NCBI GenBank assembly: GCA_947502885.1 | Contig: CANNBP010000019.1 | Span: forward strand, 1 to 64,000 | Direction of reading: 5' to 3' | Source: an uncultured Aquimarina sp. | GTDB taxonomy: Bacteria > Bacteroidota > Bacteroidia > Flavobacteriales > Flavobacteriaceae | Length of the DNA stretch: 64,000 nucleotides | Made by a program: the position numbers and the translations under genes | In this document: piece by piece, positions 62,057-64,000 of the stretch | How positions within the stretch are numbered: the first letter of the stretch is position 1 | How the letters are laid out: each line of letters starts with the position of its first letter | The notes under the pieces: model-generated | The model's input: only the letters and a program-made list of their open reading frames with translations | Told to the model about the DNA's origin: nothing | The model's database searches: none

Positions 62057-64000
62057 TTGAATACTATAAGGATATATCATTTTATAATTGCCTTCTTTCT
62101 GTTACAGTTTCTATCTGCACAGCATAATATTAGTATTAACGCCAATTTAGATACTCAAAAAAAGGTAATTACTATTGAGCAAGAAGTCACTTATACCAAT
62201 TCATCAAAAGATACGATTACAACAGTATTTTTTCATGATTGGGCAAATAGTTTTAGTAGTAAAACAACTCCATTAGGAAAAAGGTTCACCGAAGATTTTT
62301 TAAAACGTTTTCATTTTTCTAAAGAAGAAGAACGAGGAAGCACGATTATTCAAAACATTTCGACTAAAGAATTAGAATCACTTAAATGGGGGCGAAATAT
62401 TGACGCTCAAGATATACTTTGGGTCTCACCAAACACCCCAATATATCCTGGGGATAGTAAAACTTTTTTATTAAAATATGTTATCAAACTTCCAAGTGCC
62501 AAATTTACTCGATATGGATATCTAGATAACGGAAATTTCAATCTAAAATATTGGTATATTATACCTGCCGTTTATGATACCAAATGGAATGTATATAGTC
62601 ATAAGAACTTAGATGATTTATATGCTCCATTAGCAAATTATAATATCAACTTTACAGTACCTGTTGGCTACAAATTAATTAGTGATTTAAATAAACAAAC
62701 AACTTTTTCTATTGAAAACAATACAAAGAAAACCGTACAAGTAACAGGAAAAAATCGAGGTGAAATCAATATTTACCTAGAAACGGGATTATCATTTTAT
62801 GACTTTAATCTAAAAAAAGTAAAATTTACCAGTGATATAAATGGTGATGACCTTTTACCAAAAATGAAATCTGTTGCCATAAACAGAATTTTAAGTTTTT
62901 TAGAAGATAAACTCGGCCCATATCCTCATGAAAAGATTGTAATTTCAGAAGCAGACTATAAAAATAATCCTGTATATGGGTTAAACCAATTGCCAGATAT
63001 TGTGAGGCCATTTCCAGATGGGTTTCAACATGAAATCAAACAATTAAAAATAATAACAGAAAATTACCTTAAGAAAACACTATTCGTAAACCCTAGAGAT
63101 GATATCTGGATACGAGATGCTATACATATTTACCTAATGATGGCATATACCCAGGAATATTATCCTGACATGAAAATTATTGGTAAACTAAGCAAAATTA
63201 TTGGTGTGAGATGGTTTCATGTTGCAGATCTTGATTTTAATGATCAATATTTTCTGGGGTATAAAAATATGGCCAGACTGTTTTTAGATCAACCTTTATC
63301 TTTACCTCAAGACCAATTAATAAAATTCAATAAAAATATTGCAAATGCGTATAAAGCAGGAGTTGGGTTACAATACTTAAAAGATTACCTAGAAGATGAT
63401 CATGTTATAAACAAAAGTATTAAAGATTTTTATACTCAAAATTCATTAACACATACCAATTCTGATGCGTTTAGGAAAATACTTACTAATACTACTTCGA
63501 AAAATGTAGAGTGGTTTTTTACAGATTTTATACAAACTAATAAAAAGTTAGATTTCAAAATTAAATCTGTCAAAAAAACTAAAGATTCATTAGAAGTTAC
63601 CATAAAAAACAAAGGCAATAACACGATGCCTATTTCTCTTTTTGGAATAAACAGAAAAGAAGTAATTTCTAAAACATGGGTAATGGGTGTTACAGACACC
63701 AAAAAAGTAAAAATCTCTAGAAAGAATGTTAGAAAATTAGTATTGGATTATGATCAAAATATCCCCGAAATCAATAGACGTAATAACTATCGTAATTTAA
63801 AGTGGATATTTAATAAACCAATTCAGTTTAGGTTTTTGCAGGATGTAGAGGATCCAAGATATAACCAAGTATTTTTTATTCCAGAGGTAGAATTCAATGT
63901 CTATGATGGTTTTACTATTGCTTCTAAGTTCTATAATAAATCTATTATTCGTAGAAATTTTGTTTATAGAATTTCTCCTGCATATGGTTTTAAATCAAGA
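62057..64000 (+). CDS. M1-like peptidase-fold protein lacking the HExxH motif, 3' end cut by window edge
   Basis: 648 codons run from TTG 62057 to the right edge. A stop lies 6 bp before the TTG and no ATG occurs before residue 270 or so; the TTG gives a signal peptide (MNTIRIYHFIIAFFLLQFLSAQ). Residues 25-200 resemble the beta-rich N-domain of M1 aminopeptidases (VTYTNSSKDTITTVFFHDW, YWYIIPAVYD). Where M1 enzymes have HExxH the sequence reads HEIKQLKIITENYL, and where the second Glu is expected it reads DDIWIRDAIHIYLMMAY. Zinc binding is therefore probably lost. The last 60 residues (EVEFNVYDGFTIASKFYNK) look like the start of an outer-membrane beta-barrel. Family call is moderately sure; function unknown. 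Confidence 0.75.
   Translation, partial: MNTIRIYHFIIAFFLLQFLSAQHNISINANLDTQKKVITIEQEVTYTNSSKDTITTVFFHDWANSFSSKTTPLGKRFTEDFLKRFHFSKEEERGSTIIQNISTKELESLKWGRNIDAQDILWVSPNTPIYPGDSKTFLLKYVIKLPSAKFTRYGYLDNGNFNLKYWYIIPAVYDTKWNVYSHKNLDDLYAPLANYNINFTVPVGYKLISDLNKQTTFSIENNTKKTVQVTGKNRGEINIYLETGLSFYDFNLKKVKFTSDINGDDLLPKMKSVAINRILSFLEDKLGPYPHEKIVISEADYKNNPVYGLNQLPDIVRPFPDGFQHEIKQLKIITENYLKKTLFVNPRDDIWIRDAIHIYLMMAYTQEYYPDMKIIGKLSKIIGVRWFHVADLDFNDQYFLGYKNMARLFLDQPLSLPQDQLIKFNKNIANAYKAGVGLQYLKDYLEDDHVINKSIKDFYTQNSLTHTNSDAFRKILTNTTSKNVEWFFTDFIQTNKKLDFKIKSVKKTKDSLEVTIKNKGNNTMPISLFGINRKEVISKTWVMGVTDTKKVKISRKNVRKLVLDYDQNIPEINRRNNYRNLKWIFNKPIQFRFLQDVEDPRYNQVFFIPEVEFNVYDGFTIASKFYNKSIIRRNFVYRISPAYGFKSR

Noticed and set aside
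1..64000. tRNA, rRNA or tmRNA genes
   Set aside because: The larger intergenic regions were read on both strands for cloverleaf-like or conserved RNA sequence; none was recognised, though short or divergent RNAs cannot be excluded by eye.

Overview
The window is AT-rich DNA from a member of the Bacteroidota, most probably a marine Flavobacteriaceae; the large multi-domain secreted metallopeptidases are reminiscent of Aquimarina or relatives, but the species cannot be fixed from sequence alone. Supporting signs are Por/type IX secretion (T9SS) C-terminal sorting domains, a PorX regulator, an LpxC-FabZ fusion, GEVED-domain proteins, promoter boxes of the Bacteroidota type (TTTG, about 19 nt, TAnnTTTG), and absence of Shine-Dalgarno sequences.

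Region 1 (1-15.6 kb, minus strand) is an exoprotease island. It holds an M43 metallopeptidase cut by the left edge and two tandem paralogous reprolysin-like (M12B) metallopeptidases of 1742 and 1308 residues built from GEVED, fibronectin III and Cys-rich modules. Long non-coding leaders precede the two paralogues. They share a promoter block with the M43 gene, decayed remnants of a small ORF, and a 24-nt hairpin whose base pairs covary. A third reprolysin-like enzyme of the same design lies at 54.9-57.8 kb.

Region 2 (15.7-30.3 kb, minus strand) is mostly housekeeping: prohibitin-like and VWA membrane proteins, fabG, an M16 lipoprotein peptidase, sucD, and a lipid A operon running HD hydrolase - lpxD - lpxC/fabZ - lpxA - efp - second lpxD-like gene - SnoaL-like protein. 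Region 3 (30.4-34.3 kb, plus strand) is porX - tsaE - ald - DUF4258; PorX is the T9SS response regulator, so a controller of secretion and several likely cargo proteins sit in one window.

Region 4 (34.3-39.1 kb) is a MocR-type regulator divergent from a minus-strand set of two PPOX-fold proteins, a DUF1272 zinc-ribbon protein and three GNAT acetyltransferases. Region 5 (39.1-47.6 kb) carries a kelch-like lipoprotein, a DPP IV-like S9 peptidase, SUKH-like, pentapeptide-repeat and VOC proteins, proline dehydrogenase and aroB. Region 6 (47.7-64 kb) has a VIT/VWA/DUF2135 surface protein, a conserved flavobacterial protein, a TPR-histidine kinase, the third metallopeptidase, uvrA with a LOG-family gene, and a truncated M1-like protein starting at TTG that lacks the HExxH zinc motif. 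No tRNA, rRNA, CRISPR array, transposase or phage gene was recognised.
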